Origin: Brevundimonas sp.
GTDB lineage: Bacteria; Pseudomonadota; Alphaproteobacteria; Caulobacterales; Caulobacteraceae
Direction of reading: 5' to 3'
DNA: 64,000 bases
NCBI GenBank assembly: GCA_003248965.1
Contig: QFQU01000003.1
Span: 1-64,000, forward strand
Positions 53,211 to 62,665 of this stretch are shown here, in pieces (the stretch's first letter is position 1; each line of letters begins with the position of its first letter). Position numbers and translations under genes: made by a program. The notes beneath the pieces were generated by a model, which did no database searches, was not told the origin of the DNA, and was given only the letters and a program-made list of their open reading frames with translations.

Positions 53211-53215
53211 TCCCC

Positions 53216-54229
53216 ATGGCCATCACCATCTACACCAACGAAGATATCAAACCGGGCGCCATCGCCGGCCAGCGCATCGCCATCATCGGCTATGGCTCGC
53301 AAGGCCGCGCCCACGCCCAGAACCTGCGCGACAGCGGCCATGACGTGGTCGCCGGCGTCCGTCACGGCGGCACGGGCTGGAAACACGCCACCGAAGACGG
53401 CATCCCGACCGCCGAGCCGGCCGAGGCCGTCAAGGGCGCCGACATCATCGCCATCCTGACGCCCGACATGATCCAGGGCGAGGTCTATCGCGACGTCATC
53501 GAGCCGAACGCCAAGCAGGGTTCGGCCTTGCTGTTCGCCCACGGCTTCTCGATCATCTATGACCGCATCAAGCCGCGCGAGGACATGGACGTCATCCTGG
53601 TCGCGCCCAAGGGGCCGGGCGATCTGGTCCGCCGCGAGTTCCAGCGTGGCCGCGGCGTGCCGTCGCTGTTCGCCATCGAGAAGGACGTCACGGGCAAGGC
53701 GCGCGACCGGGCCATGGGCTACGCCAAGGGCAACGGCGGCGCGACCGGCGGCCTCTTGGAAACCACTTTCCGCGAGGAGACCGAGACCGACCTGTTCGGC
53801 GAACAGGCCGTTCTGTGCGGCGGCGCCAAGGAACTGGTCATGCAGGGCTTCAACACCCTGGTCGAGGCCGGCTACCAGCCCGAAATCGCCTATTTCGAAT
53901 GCCTGCACGAGCTGAAGCTGATCGTGGACCTGTTCTACGAGGGCGGCATCTCCAAGATGCACCACTTCATCTCGGAGACGGCCAAATACGGCGCCGTCGC
54001 CAGCGGTCCGCGCGTCGTGACCGAAGAGACCAAGGCCCGCATGAAGACCATTCTGGACGAGATCCAGGACGGCACCTTCGCGCGCAACTGGATCGCCGAG
54101 AACGACGCCGGCAAGCCTCAGTACGAAGCCTGGCTGAAGGCGGACCGCGAAAGCCAGATCGAACAGGTCGGCGCCCGTCTGCGCGAGCGGATGGCCTGGC
54201 TGAACACGCCCAAAGCCGAAGCGGCCTGA
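53216..54229 (+). CDS. ilvC: Ketol-acid reductoisomerase, class I
   Basis: A 337-residue NADPH-dependent enzyme that isomerises and reduces acetolactate or acetohydroxybutyrate. The Rossmann motif IIGYGSQGRAHAQNLRDSG, VAPKGPGDLVRREF, GGLLETTFREETETDLFGEQ (magnesium Asp and Glu) and ISETAKYGA are all present. Short-form (class I) length. It starts 5 bases after the ilvD stop and is followed after 27 bases by ilvB. Confidence 0.97.
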   Translation: MAITIYTNEDIKPGAIAGQRIAIIGYGSQGRAHAQNLRDSGHDVVAGVRHGGTGWKHATEDGIPTAEPAEAVKGADIIAILTPDMIQGEVYRDVIEPNAKQGSALLFAHGFSIIYDRIKPREDMDVILVAPKGPGDLVRREFQRGRGVPSLFAIEKDVTGKARDRAMGYAKGNGGATGGLLETTFREETETDLFGEQAVLCGGAKELVMQGFNTLVEAGYQPEIAYFECLHELKLIVDLFYEGGISKMHHFISETAKYGAVASGPRVVTEETKARMKTILDEIQDGTFARNWIAENDAGKPQYEAWLKADRESQIEQVGARLRERMAWLNTPKAEAA

Positions 54230-54256
54230 GCCCAGCACCAGACCGGATCGAGCCTG

Positions 54257-55960
54257 ATGACCGCCGCCGCCTTCAAACCTCAAGCCGAGGCCGCCCCCCG
54301 ATCGGGGGCGCGCCTGCTGATCTCCACCCTGGAGCGGCTGGGGGTGGAGGTGGTGTTCGGCTATCCGGGCGGCGCCATCATGCCGGTCTATGACGCGTTG
54401 GCGGGATCGAAGCTGAAGCACATCCTGGTCCGCCACGAGCAGGGCGCGGCCTTTTCGGCCGATGCCTATGCCCGGAAAAGCGGCAAGGTCGGGGTGTGCA
54501 TGGCCACGTCCGGTCCGGGCGCCACCAACCTGATCACCGGTATCGCCAATGCGATGATGGATTCAGTGCCGATGGTCTGCATCACCGGCAATGTCGCGCA
54601 AGGGTTGATGGGCACCGACGCCTTCCAGGAGATCGACATCCTGGGCGTCACCCTGCCCATCGTGAAACACTCCATCCTGGTTCGTTCGGCCGCCGAGGTT
54701 CCGGCCGCCATCGAGGAAGCCTTCCACATCGCCCGGTCGGGTCGGCCGGGGCCGGTTCTGGTCGATCTGCCCAAGGACGTGCAGTTCGAGACGACAGTCG
54801 ATGATCACGGCTTTTCCATTCCCAACGACGCCCCGCGTGTCGATCACGACGCTATCGCCGCCGCAGAGGCCGCGATCCGGGCGGCGAAGAAGCCGCTGGT
54901 CTATATCGGCGGCGGCGTGAAGATCGGCGGCGCGACGGAGGCCGTGCGCGCCTTCGTCGATGCGACGGGCATCCCGCAGGTCTCGACCCTGAACGCCCTG
55001 GGCACGATCCCGACCGACGCGCCCGGCATGCTGGGCATGCTGGGCATGCACGGCACCCGCGCCGCCAACCACGCGGTTCAGGACAGCGATCTGCTGATCG
55101 TCGTCGGCGCCCGGTTCGACGACCGCGCCACCGGCAAGCTGGCCGAGTTCGCGCCGAACGCCCGCATCGTCCATTTCGACATCGACGCCTCGGAAGTCGG
55201 CAAGCTGCGCAGCGCCAATGTCGCCGTGGTCGGCGAACTGCGCGAAGGGGTCGAGGCCCTGACCCAGCGTATGCGCGCGGGCGCGGCCCTGGACATCCAG
55301 GACTGGGCCGGCGATTGCGTCCGCTCGGCCAAGGACGGCGCGCATCGCTATGACGCGCCGGGCGAGGGGGTCTATGCGCCCGCCCTGCTGAAGGAAATCT
55401 CGGAAGCGGCGGGCGATGATTTCGTCGCCGCCTGCGACGTGGGCCAGCACCAGATGTGGGCGGCCATGCACTGCCGCTTCGCCAAGCCGGAAGCCCACAT
55501 CACCTCGGGCGGTCTGGGGGCCATGGGCTTCGGCCTGCCCGCCGGCATCGGCGCCAAACTGGCCGATCCGTCCGCGACGGTCGTGACCATCGCCGGCGAC
55601 GGCGGTTTCATGATGAATATCCAGGAGCTGGCGACGCTGAAGCGTTACGGCATCCCGCTGAAGATCGTGCTGATCGACAACTCCTCTCTGGGTCTGGTGC
55701 GCCAGTGGCAGGAGCTGTTCTTCGCCGAGAACTATTCCGAGATCGACCTGTCCGACAACCCGGACTTCGTGAAGGTCGCCGAAGCCTTCGGCGTCGAGGC
55801 CTTCCGCATCGATCGCCGCGATCAGGTGTCGGACGGCATCCAGCGCCTGCTGGCCGCCGACGGCCCCTGCCTGGCCCATGTGGTCATCGATCCCCGAGAC
55901 AATGTCTGGCCGCTGGTTCCGCCGGGCAAGAACAACGCTGAAATGATGGAGGGCTCCTGA
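54257..55960 (+). CDS. ilvB: Acetolactate synthase large (catalytic) subunit
   Basis: A 567-residue ThDP- and FAD-dependent enzyme that condenses pyruvate with pyruvate or 2-oxobutyrate. The catalytic Glu is in VRHEQGAAF, and FAD contacts are in the central domain. The ThDP signature GDGGFMMNIQELATLKRYGIP-x-K, ending near NNSSLG (read IDNSSLG here), lies near the C-terminus. The N-terminal VVFGYPGGAIMPVYDAL is typical. Paired with a very short regulatory subunit gene that starts one base after its stop, as in the IlvGM type. Confidence 0.96.
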   Translation: MTAAAFKPQAEAAPRSGARLLISTLERLGVEVVFGYPGGAIMPVYDALAGSKLKHILVRHEQGAAFSADAYARKSGKVGVCMATSGPGATNLITGIANAMMDSVPMVCITGNVAQGLMGTDAFQEIDILGVTLPIVKHSILVRSAAEVPAAIEEAFHIARSGRPGPVLVDLPKDVQFETTVDDHGFSIPNDAPRVDHDAIAAAEAAIRAAKKPLVYIGGGVKIGGATEAVRAFVDATGIPQVSTLNALGTIPTDAPGMLGMLGMHGTRAANHAVQDSDLLIVVGARFDDRATGKLAEFAPNARIVHFDIDASEVGKLRSANVAVVGELREGVEALTQRMRAGAALDIQDWAGDCVRSAKDGAHRYDAPGEGVYAPALLKEISEAAGDDFVAACDVGQHQMWAAMHCRFAKPEAHITSGGLGAMGFGLPAGIGAKLADPSATVVTIAGDGGFMMNIQELATLKRYGIPLKIVLIDNSSLGLVRQWQELFFAENYSEIDLSDNPDFVKVAEAFGVEAFRIDRRDQVSDGIQRLLAADGPCLAHVVIDPRDNVWPLVPPGKNNAEMMEGS

Positions 55961-55961
55961 G

Positions 55962-56213
55962 ATGAGCGACACGATCCACATCCAGATCGACCGTGCGGAC
56001 GGTTCGCTTCAGCGTCTCATCGGCCTGGTGGAGCGTCGGGGTTTCCACATTGACGGCATGAGCATGTTCGATGAAGGGGCCTTCCGCCGGATCGCCCTGA
56101 CGGTGCGCGGCCGCGACGCCGCCCGCTGTCTGGACAATCTGGGCCGCCAGATCGACCGGCTGTTCGGCGTTCGCCGCCTGCCTGACGAAGCGATGCGGTC
56201 CGAAGCCGCCTGA
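55962..56213 (+). CDS. ilvM: Short acetolactate synthase regulatory subunit (IlvM-like ACT protein)
   Basis: At 83 residues it is a single ACT domain (IHIQIDRADGSLQRLIGLVERRGFHIDGMSM) and lacks the second domain of the 160-190 residue IlvH/IlvN proteins usual in alphaproteobacteria. That makes it like E. coli IlvM (about 87 residues), the partner of the valine-insensitive isozyme II. Valine feedback on this enzyme may therefore be weak, leaving the leader attenuator as the main control; this is inference. It begins one base after ilvB. Confidence 0.88.
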   Translation: MSDTIHIQIDRADGSLQRLIGLVERRGFHIDGMSMFDEGAFRRIALTVRGRDAARCLDNLGRQIDRLFGVRRLPDEAMRSEAA

Positions 56214-56246
56214 GGCGTCGGACCAGACTGAAGAAAGAGACCGCCA

Positions 56247-57206
56247 ATGCAGCCGCTGGCTGAGAAGATCTGGATCAACGGCGAACTGACGCCGTGGGCC
56301 GACGCGAAGATTCACGTGATGAGCCATGCGCTCCACTACGGCACCTCGGTGTTCGAGGGCATCCGCGTCTATGACACGCCGAACGGCCCCTGCGGCTTTC
56401 GCCTGCGCGAGCATGTGCGCCGCCTGTTCGACAGCGCGCGCATCTATCACATCCAGCTGCCCTATACCGAGGACGAGCTGGTCGCGGCGTGTCAGTCGGT
56501 CGTGCGAGCTGAGGGGCTGCGTTCGGCCTATATCCGGCCCATCGCCTTCCTGGGGCAGTGCGGCATGGGCGTGACGCCCGCGCCTGGAAACATGAACGTC
56601 GATATCGCCATCGCCGCCTTTCCCTGGGGCGCCTATCTGGGCGAGGAGGCGCTGGAGAAGGGCGTGGACGCCTGTGTCTCCAGCTGGAACCGCACGGCGC
56701 CGAACACCACCCCCTCCGCCGCCAAGGCGGGCGGCAACTATCTGTCCTCCTATCTGATCGGACGCGAGGCGCGCGTCGGCGGCTTCGGCGAAGGCATCGC
56801 CCTGGGCGTCGATGGACGTCTGTCCGAAGGGGCGGGCGAGAACCTGTTCGTCATCAAGGACGGCAAGGTCATGACCCCGCCCGCCGCCAACTCCATCCTG
56901 ATGGGCATCACCCGCGACAGCGTCATCAAGTTGGCCCGCGCGCGGGGCTATGAAGTGGTCGAACAGGCCATGCCGCGCGAGGCCCTGTATCTGGCCGACG
57001 AAATCTTCATGACCGGCACGGCGGCCGAGATCACGCCCGTCCGTTCGGTGGACGGCATCACCACGCGCGCCGCTGGACCCGGGCCCGTGACCAAGGCGAT
57101 CAACGCCGCCTTCCGCGGCCTGTTCACCGGCGAGACGCCCGACACCTTCGGCTGGCTGGAGCCCATTGGCTCCATCGCCGAGAAACGCGTGACCGAACAT
57201 GCCTAA
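56247..57206 (+). CDS. ilvE: Branched-chain amino acid aminotransferase
   Basis: A 319-residue class IV PLP enzyme. HALHYGTSVFEGIRVYDTP, SAAKAGGNYLSSYL (PLP lysine), LSEGAGENLFVIKDGKV, GITRDSVIKLA and DEIFMTGTAAEITPV are all typical. It performs the final amination to Leu, Ile and Val. AAAGAGA precedes the ATG. It overlaps leuC by 8 bases. Confidence 0.96.
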   Translation: MQPLAEKIWINGELTPWADAKIHVMSHALHYGTSVFEGIRVYDTPNGPCGFRLREHVRRLFDSARIYHIQLPYTEDELVAACQSVVRAEGLRSAYIRPIAFLGQCGMGVTPAPGNMNVDIAIAAFPWGAYLGEEALEKGVDACVSSWNRTAPNTTPSAAKAGGNYLSSYLIGREARVGGFGEGIALGVDGRLSEGAGENLFVIKDGKVMTPPAANSILMGITRDSVIKLARARGYEVVEQAMPREALYLADEIFMTGTAAEITPVRSVDGITTRAAGPGPVTKAINAAFRGLFTGETPDTFGWLEPIGSIAEKRVTEHA

Positions 57207-58605
57207 GACCCTGTTCGACAAGGTGTGGGACGCCCATGTCGTGCGGTCGGAAACGGCCGAGACGCCGGGGGTGCTGTATATCGACCTGCATCTGGTCCAC
57301 GAAGTCACCAGCCCGCAGGCCTTCAGCGAGATCGAGGCGCGTGGGCTGAAGGTGCGTCGTCCCGACCGCACCTACGCCACCCTGGACCATTCGACCCCGA
57401 CCCTGCCGGCCGGGCCGAACGGCCTGAAGCCCTATGTCACCGCACAGGCCGAGGCCCAGGTGCATACGCTGGAGCGCAACTGCGCCGCCCACGGCGTGCC
57501 GCTGGCGGGGTGGGGCTCAGAGGATCGCGGCGTGGTCCATGTCATGGGGCCGGAATTGGGCCTGACCCAGCCGGGCATGACCGTGGTCTGCGGCGACAGC
57601 CATACCGCCACCCACGGCGCCTTCGGGGCCCTGGCCTTCGGCATCGGCACATCGGAAGTCGGCCATGTGCTGGCGACCCAGTGCCTGTTGCAGCGCAAGG
57701 CCAAGGCCATGCGGGTGACGGTGGACGGCGAACTGCAGCCGGGCGTGTCGGGGAAAGATGTGGCGCTGGCCGTCATCGCCGCCATCGGCTTCGGCGGCGG
57801 CACCGGCTATGTCATCGAATATGCGGGCGAGGCGGTGCGGTCGCTGGACATGGAAGGGCGGATGACCCTGTGCAACATGTCCATCGAGGCAGGGGCGCGC
57901 GCGGGCATGATCGCGCCGGACCAGACGACCATCGACTGGCTGCGCGGGCGCAAGCACGTCCCGGCGGACTATGAGGCTGCATCGGCTGAATGGCTGAAAC
58001 TGGTCACCGATCCCGGCGCGGTGTTCGACAAGGAGGTCGTGCTGGACGGCGCGGCCATCCGTCCGATGGCGACCTGGGGCACGACCCCCGATGCAGGCGC
58101 GCCCATCGGATCGCCTGTGCCGCAACCCCAGTCGGACTCTGACCACAAGGCCATCGCCTATATGGGCTTCACGGCAGGCGAGGCGACGACCAGCCAGCCG
58201 GTGGACGTGGTCTTCATCGGCTCCTGCACCAACGGCCGCCTGCCGGATCTGCGCGCCGCCGCCGAGGTGCTGCGCGGCCGCAAGATCAAGCCGGGCCTGC
58301 GGATGCTGGTGGTGCCGGGGTCCGAGGCCGTGCGTCGCGACGCCGAGGCCGAAGGGCTGGACCAGGTCTTCATCGCCGCCGGGGCCGAATGGCGCATTCC
58401 GGGCTGTTCGATGTGCATCGCCATGAACGGCGATGTCGTCGCGCCGGGGCAACTGGCGGTCTCGACCTCCAACCGCAATTTCGAAGGGCGCCAGGGCAAG
58501 GACGCCCGCACCATTCTGGCCAGCCCCGCCACGGCGGCGGCGACGGCGGTGGCGGGCGTGCTGACCGATCCGCGCGTCTATCTGAGCGAGGTGGAGCGTG
58601 TCTGA
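57199..58605 (+). CDS. leuC: 3-isopropylmalate dehydratase large subunit
   Basis: A 468-residue aconitase-family protein with LeuD: isomerises 2- to 3-isopropylmalate. Cluster cysteines occur in IGSCTNGR and GCSMC; VVCGDSHTATHGAFGALAFGIGTSEV and NMSIEAGARAGMIAPD are further landmarks. It overlaps ilvE by 8 bases at the start and leuD by 8 bases at the end, indicating tight coupling. Confidence 0.97.
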   Translation: MPKTLFDKVWDAHVVRSETAETPGVLYIDLHLVHEVTSPQAFSEIEARGLKVRRPDRTYATLDHSTPTLPAGPNGLKPYVTAQAEAQVHTLERNCAAHGVPLAGWGSEDRGVVHVMGPELGLTQPGMTVVCGDSHTATHGAFGALAFGIGTSEVGHVLATQCLLQRKAKAMRVTVDGELQPGVSGKDVALAVIAAIGFGGGTGYVIEYAGEAVRSLDMEGRMTLCNMSIEAGARAGMIAPDQTTIDWLRGRKHVPADYEAASAEWLKLVTDPGAVFDKEVVLDGAAIRPMATWGTTPDAGAPIGSPVPQPQSDSDHKAIAYMGFTAGEATTSQPVDVVFIGSCTNGRLPDLRAAAEVLRGRKIKPGLRMLVVPGSEAVRRDAEAEGLDQVFIAAGAEWRIPGCSMCIAMNGDVVAPGQLAVSTSNRNFEGRQGKDARTILASPATAAATAVAGVLTDPRVYLSEVERV

Positions 58606-59185
58606 GCCCTTCATCACCCTGACGTCGAAGACGGTCACGCTCAGCCAGGCCAATATCGACACGGACCAGATCATTCCGGCGCGGTTCCTGACCACCACCA
58701 CGCGCGAGGGGCTGGGCAAGGCGGCCTTCCACGACTGGCGCTATGAGGCGGACGGGTCGGAAAAGCCCGAGGCCATCCTGAACCGCATTGATCCGACCGA
58801 GCATCGCATCCTGCTGGCGGGACGGAACTTCGCCTGCGGTTCGTCGCGCGAACACGCGCCCTGGGCGCTTTACGACTATGGCTTCCGGGCGGTGCTCTCG
58901 ACCGAGATTGCTGACATTTTTACATCGAACGCGCTGAAAAACGGCCTTCTGCCCATCGTCGTCAGCCAGGCCGTTTGGGACGATCTGGCGTCGCAGCCGG
59001 ATCAGCCGGTCACGATCGACCTCCAGGCGAACGAGATCCGGCGCGGCAATGCCCAGCCCGTGCCGTTCGGGGTCGAATCCTTCGCCCGCCAATGCCTGCT
59101 GGACGGGGTGGACACCCTGGGCTGGCTGCAATCAAACCTGCCAGAGATCGAAGCCTACGAGCGATCGAGAGAGACCGTCCGATGA
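58598..59185 (+). CDS. leuD: 3-isopropylmalate dehydratase small subunit
   Basis: A 195-residue swivel-domain partner of LeuC. TDQIIPARFLTT near the N-terminus, GRNFACGSSREHAPWAL and FTSNALKNGLLPIVV are diagnostic. Its stop overlaps the leuB start (ATGA at 59182-59185). Confidence 0.96.
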   Translation: MSEPFITLTSKTVTLSQANIDTDQIIPARFLTTTTREGLGKAAFHDWRYEADGSEKPEAILNRIDPTEHRILLAGRNFACGSSREHAPWALYDYGFRAVLSTEIADIFTSNALKNGLLPIVVSQAVWDDLASQPDQPVTIDLQANEIRRGNAQPVPFGVESFARQCLLDGVDTLGWLQSNLPEIEAYERSRETVR

Positions 59186-60288
59186 CCACCGCCGCCACCA
59201 AGACCTATGAGATCGTCCTGCTGCCCGGCGACGGGGTGGGGCCGGAGGTGACGCACGCCGCGCGCGACGTGCTGCGCGTCATCGGCGACTTCTACGGGCA
59301 CCACTTCGTCTTCACCGAACATCTGATCGGCGGGGCGGCCATCGACGCCACGGGCGAGGCCCTGCCGATCGATACGCGCGAGGCCTGCCTGGCCTCCCAC
59401 GCCGTGCTGCTGGGCGCGGTCGGCGGACCCAAGTGGGACGGGGCGCGCGTGCGGCCCGAAGAGGGTTTGCTGGCCATCCGCAAGGCCATGGGTCTGTTCG
59501 CCAATCTGCGCCCGTTGCAGGTCTCGCCCGTCCTGGCCCACCGTTCACCGCTGAAGAAGGAGATCGTCGAAGGCGTCGATCTGATCGTCTTCCGCGAACT
59601 GACCGGCGGCGTCTATTTCGGCGAGAAGACCCGGACGGCGGATCGCGCCACGGACCTGTGCGAATATTCGGTCGAGGAGATCGAGCGCGTGGCCCGCGCC
59701 GCCTTCAAGACGGCCCGCCAGCGTCGCGGAAAGGTCACGTCGGTCGACAAGGCCAATGTCATGGAGACCAGCCGCCTGTGGCGCGAGGTCGTGACCCGCA
59801 TCCATGCCGAGGAATTCCCAGATCTGACGCTGGAGCACGCCCTGGTCGATTCCATGGCCATGCACCTGATCAAGAAGCCGCGCGACTATGACGTGATCCT
59901 GACCGAGAACATGTTCGGCGACATTCTGTCGGACGAAATCTCAGTGCTGGGCGGCTCCATCGGCCTGTTGCCGTCGGCCTCGTTGGGCACGGCCGGGCCG
60001 GGGCTGTTCGAGCCGATCCACGGTTCGGCGCCGGATATCGCCGGGCAAGATCTGGCCAATCCCGTCGGCGCCATCCTGTCTGCGGCCCTGCTGCTGCGCC
60101 ACAGCCTGAAGCTGGAGGACGAGGCGGATTCGATCGAAGCCGCCGTCGCCGCCGTTCTGGCCGCCGGCGCCGTGACCGCCGATCTGGGCGGCGAACTGGG
60201 CACGCGCGCCGCCACCGAGGCGGTCATCGACGCCATCCGCGCCATCCACTGGGCGGCGGCGCATCGGGTGCAGATGCACTGGGCCTGA
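59182..60288 (+). CDS. leuB: 3-isopropylmalate dehydrogenase
   Basis: A 368-residue NAD enzyme for oxidative decarboxylation of 3-isopropylmalate. PGDGVGPEV, GAVGGPKWD, VDKANVMETSRLWR (catalytic Lys), NMFGDILSDE (metal Asp) and EPIHGSAPDIAGQDLANP are seen. The ATG at 59182 overlaps leuD by four bases; an open frame further upstream is not family-like. The operon ends here at a strong terminator. leuA is missing from the cluster and must be elsewhere. A diverged paralogue lies at 23.7 kb. Confidence 0.97.
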   Translation: MTTAATKTYEIVLLPGDGVGPEVTHAARDVLRVIGDFYGHHFVFTEHLIGGAAIDATGEALPIDTREACLASHAVLLGAVGGPKWDGARVRPEEGLLAIRKAMGLFANLRPLQVSPVLAHRSPLKKEIVEGVDLIVFRELTGGVYFGEKTRTADRATDLCEYSVEEIERVARAAFKTARQRRGKVTSVDKANVMETSRLWREVVTRIHAEEFPDLTLEHALVDSMAMHLIKKPRDYDVILTENMFGDILSDEISVLGGSIGLLPSASLGTAGPGLFEPIHGSAPDIAGQDLANPVGAILSAALLLRHSLKLEDEADSIEAAVAAVLAAGAVTADLGGELGTRAATEAVIDAIRAIHWAAAHRVQMHWA

Positions 60289-60358
60289 ATCCGCCCGACA
60301 GGCTGCGAAAATCGTTTCGCCAACCTTGGCTTTAACGGCAATCTGAAATCATGATTTT

Positions 60359-60396
60359 GGCGCACGATCGAATGATCGTGCGCCCTTAACTTTTTA
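60359..60396 (+). terminator. Terminator of the ilv-leu operon
   Basis: A perfect 11-base stem (GGCGCACGATC at 60359-60369 and its complement at 60374-60384) with a GAAT loop is followed by CTTAACTTTTT. It lies about 70 bases after leuB. Confidence 0.88.
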
Positions 60397-60506
60397 TGAC
60401 CAGACCGTTGCAAGAAAGTTGCGCTGTTTGCCCTCTTGCCCCTTGCGCGTCTCGCAATTGCAGTAAAACCTTCGCAACTGCGAGATTGCATAGGGGGTAC
60501 TATTTC

Positions 60507-61850
60507 ATGTCGCAGCTTGGAAAACGACTTATCGGGGCCGCCGGCCTTGTCCTTCCCACACTCTGTCTTATCGGCGCCGGGGCCGCCCAGGCGCAGACCG
60601 GGGCGCCGGCCCTGCTGGGCCATCAGGCCGCGCTGGAGCTGGATAGCGCCGGCGCATCCTGGCTCGGCACCTCGACCGCCCTGGTTCTGCTGATGACCCT
60701 CCCCGGTCTGGCGCTGTTCTACGGCGGCATGGTGCGCAAGAAGAACGTGATCGCCACCATCACCCAGTCCGTCGGCGTCTTCGCGGTGGTGTCGCTGGTG
60801 TGGTTCATCGCCGGCTACAGCCTGGCCTTCGGGGCCAATCCCTCGGCTGGCCTTCAGCCCTTCATCGGCAGCCTGGACATGCTGTTCCTGAACGGCGTGT
60901 CGCTGAAGACCGCCAACGCCCTGCTGCCGGGCATTCCCGAGTTCCTGTTCATCTCCTTCCAGATGACCTTCGCCATCATCACGCCTGCGCTGGTGACGGG
61001 CGCCTTCGCCGAGCGGATGAAATATTCGGCGCTTCTGCTGTTCACCGCCCTGTGGTCGCTCCTGGTCTATGCGCCGATCTGTCACTGGGTCTGGGGCGGC
61101 GGCTTCCTGGGTTCGGCGGGCGTGCTGGACTTCGCCGGCGGCGCGGTGGTTCACGTCAACTCCGGCGTCGCAGGTCTGGTCTGCGCCATCGTTCTGGGTC
61201 GTCGCAAGGGGTATGGCGTCGAGCCGATCCTGGCGCACAATCCGGTCCTGACCATGATCGGCGCCAGCCTGCTGCTGGTCGGCTGGATCGGCTTCAACGC
61301 CGGCTCGGCGGGCGCGGCCAACGACCTGATGGGCGTGGCGCTGCTGAACACCCTGCTGGCCGCCGCCGCCGCCGCCCTGACCTGGAAGATCGTCGAATAT
61401 ATCGAGAAGAAGAAGGTCTCGCTGATCGGCATGCTGTCGGGCGTGGTCGCCGGTCTGGTCGCCATCACTCCGGCGGCCGGTTTCGTCGATCCCAAGGGCG
61501 CGGTGATCATCGGCCTGATCGCCGGCCCGGTCTGCTACGCCTCTTCGGTGTGGATCAAGAAGCTGCTGCGCTACGACGACAGCCTGGACGCCTTCGGCAT
61601 CCACGGCGCGGGCGGCCTGATCGGCGCCTTGCTGACCGGCGTGTTCGCCACGACCGCGATCAACAGCCTGTCGGAAGGCGCCAATATCGGCGCCCAGGCC
61701 CTGGGTCTGCTGTGGACCATCGTCTACAGCGCCATCGGCACCCTGATCATCCTGATGATCTGCAAGTTCACCACGGGACTGCGGGTCAGCGAGGCGGAAG
61801 AGGCGGCCGGCCTGGACACCTCGCTGCACGGCGAAGCGCTGGAACACTGA
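60507..61850 (+). CDS. amtB: Ammonium transporter AmtB
   Basis: A 447-residue Amt/MEP/Rh channel with a signal peptide (to AAQAQ) and 11 membrane spans. Landmarks are MTLPGLALFYGGMVRKKN, MTFAIITPALVTGAFAERMKYSALL, CHWVWGGGFLG and DFAGGAVVHVNSGVAGLV (pore His), and FGIHGAGGLIGALLTG (second pore His). It imports ammonium when nitrogen is scarce. The usual partner glnB is not adjacent in the window. The 218-base upstream spacer after the leuB terminator has AGGGGG before the ATG and several TTGC-rich repeats, but no sigma-54 promoter with correct spacing was found. Confidence 0.95.
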   Translation: MSQLGKRLIGAAGLVLPTLCLIGAGAAQAQTGAPALLGHQAALELDSAGASWLGTSTALVLLMTLPGLALFYGGMVRKKNVIATITQSVGVFAVVSLVWFIAGYSLAFGANPSAGLQPFIGSLDMLFLNGVSLKTANALLPGIPEFLFISFQMTFAIITPALVTGAFAERMKYSALLLFTALWSLLVYAPICHWVWGGGFLGSAGVLDFAGGAVVHVNSGVAGLVCAIVLGRRKGYGVEPILAHNPVLTMIGASLLLVGWIGFNAGSAGAANDLMGVALLNTLLAAAAAALTWKIVEYIEKKKVSLIGMLSGVVAGLVAITPAAGFVDPKGAVIIGLIAGPVCYASSVWIKKLLRYDDSLDAFGIHGAGGLIGALLTGVFATTAINSLSEGANIGAQALGLLWTIVYSAIGTLIILMICKFTTGLRVSEAEEAAGLDTSLHGEALEH

Positions 61851-61857
61851 TCCGGCG

Positions 61858-61890
61858 ACCGGGCGCGGCTCCATCCCCGCGCCCGGTTTT
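61858..61890 (+). terminator. Terminator between amtB and the TorF-like gene
   Basis: ACCGGGCGCGG (61858-61868) and its complement (61877-61887) form an 11-base stem with an 8-base loop, followed by TTT(T) to 61890. The downstream porin gene therefore probably has partly independent expression. Confidence 0.8.
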
Positions 61891-61931
61891 CACCGCCGGT
61901 TCGACCATCAAAAACATGAGGGGATAAGACT

Positions 61932-62609
61932 ATGAGCAAGAACCTGTTTCGCACCGCCGTCGTCGCAGCCGCCGTCGTCGCCGTTTTCGGCGCCGCGCCC
62001 GCCCTGGCCGATGAAGTGGCGTACAATGTCGGCGTCACCAACAACTATGTGTTCCGCGGCCTGACCCAGACGGACAAGGACTTCGCTGTCCAGGGCGGGG
62101 TCGACTTCTCCACCGACAGCGGCTTCTACGCCGGCGCGTGGGCGTCCAACGTGGACTTCGGCGACGGCACCGACGCCGAAGTCGATCTCTATGGCGGCTA
62201 CAAGACCGAGGCCGGCGGCTTCGCCTTCGACTTCGGCGTGGTCGCCTATACCTATGTCGGCGCGCCGGCTGGGGTCAGCTATGACAATGTCGAGCTGAAG
62301 GCGGCGGCTTCACGCGCCTTCGGTCCGGCGACCATCGGCGGCGCCGTCTATTATTCGCCCGACTCCTGGGGGGTGGACAACGAGTCCGTCTATTGGGAGC
62401 TGAACGGCGCCTATACGGTCTCGGACAAGATTTCGCTGTCCGGCGCCGTGGGACGTCAGACCTTCGATCCCGGCTCGGACTATACGACCTGGAACGTCGG
62501 CGGCACCTACGCTCTGACCGACAAGCTCGGCCTGGACCTGCGTTATCACGACACAAATCTGGCCGGATACGACGACGCCTTCGTCGTGTCCCTGAAGGCG
62601 GCGTTCTGA
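61932..62609 (+). CDS. TorF-family putative outer membrane porin
   Basis: A 225-residue protein: signal peptide to APALA, then DEVAYNVGVTNNYVFRGLTQTDKDFAVQGGVDFS (family signature, shown by its ends), repeated amphipathic beta strands and a C-terminal FVVSLKAAF with terminal Phe. It belongs to the small TorF/TIGR02001 porin-like group that is often encoded near glnB/amtB, so it may help nitrogen compounds cross the outer membrane. The substrate is unknown. It lies 81 bases after amtB. Confidence 0.85.
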   Translation: MSKNLFRTAVVAAAVVAVFGAAPALADEVAYNVGVTNNYVFRGLTQTDKDFAVQGGVDFSTDSGFYAGAWASNVDFGDGTDAEVDLYGGYKTEAGGFAFDFGVVAYTYVGAPAGVSYDNVELKAAASRAFGPATIGGAVYYSPDSWGVDNESVYWELNGAYTVSDKISLSGAVGRQTFDPGSDYTTWNVGGTYALTDKLGLDLRYHDTNLAGYDDAFVVSLKAAF

Positions 62610-62665
62610 TTTCCAGCCGCTTCGTTCCATAGAGCGGGTGAAGGCTCGCTCGGCGCACATATGGA

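Noticed and set aside
60289..60506. Sigma-54 promoter or NtrC sites for amtB
   Set aside because: A GG...GC pair is present in CTTGGCTTTAACGGCAA, but the spacing is 8 rather than 10 bases, and no NtrC-type dyad is seen.
59886..61874. 662-codon minus-strand frame across leuB and amtB
   Set aside because: Antisense to two unmistakable genes and spans the operon terminator.
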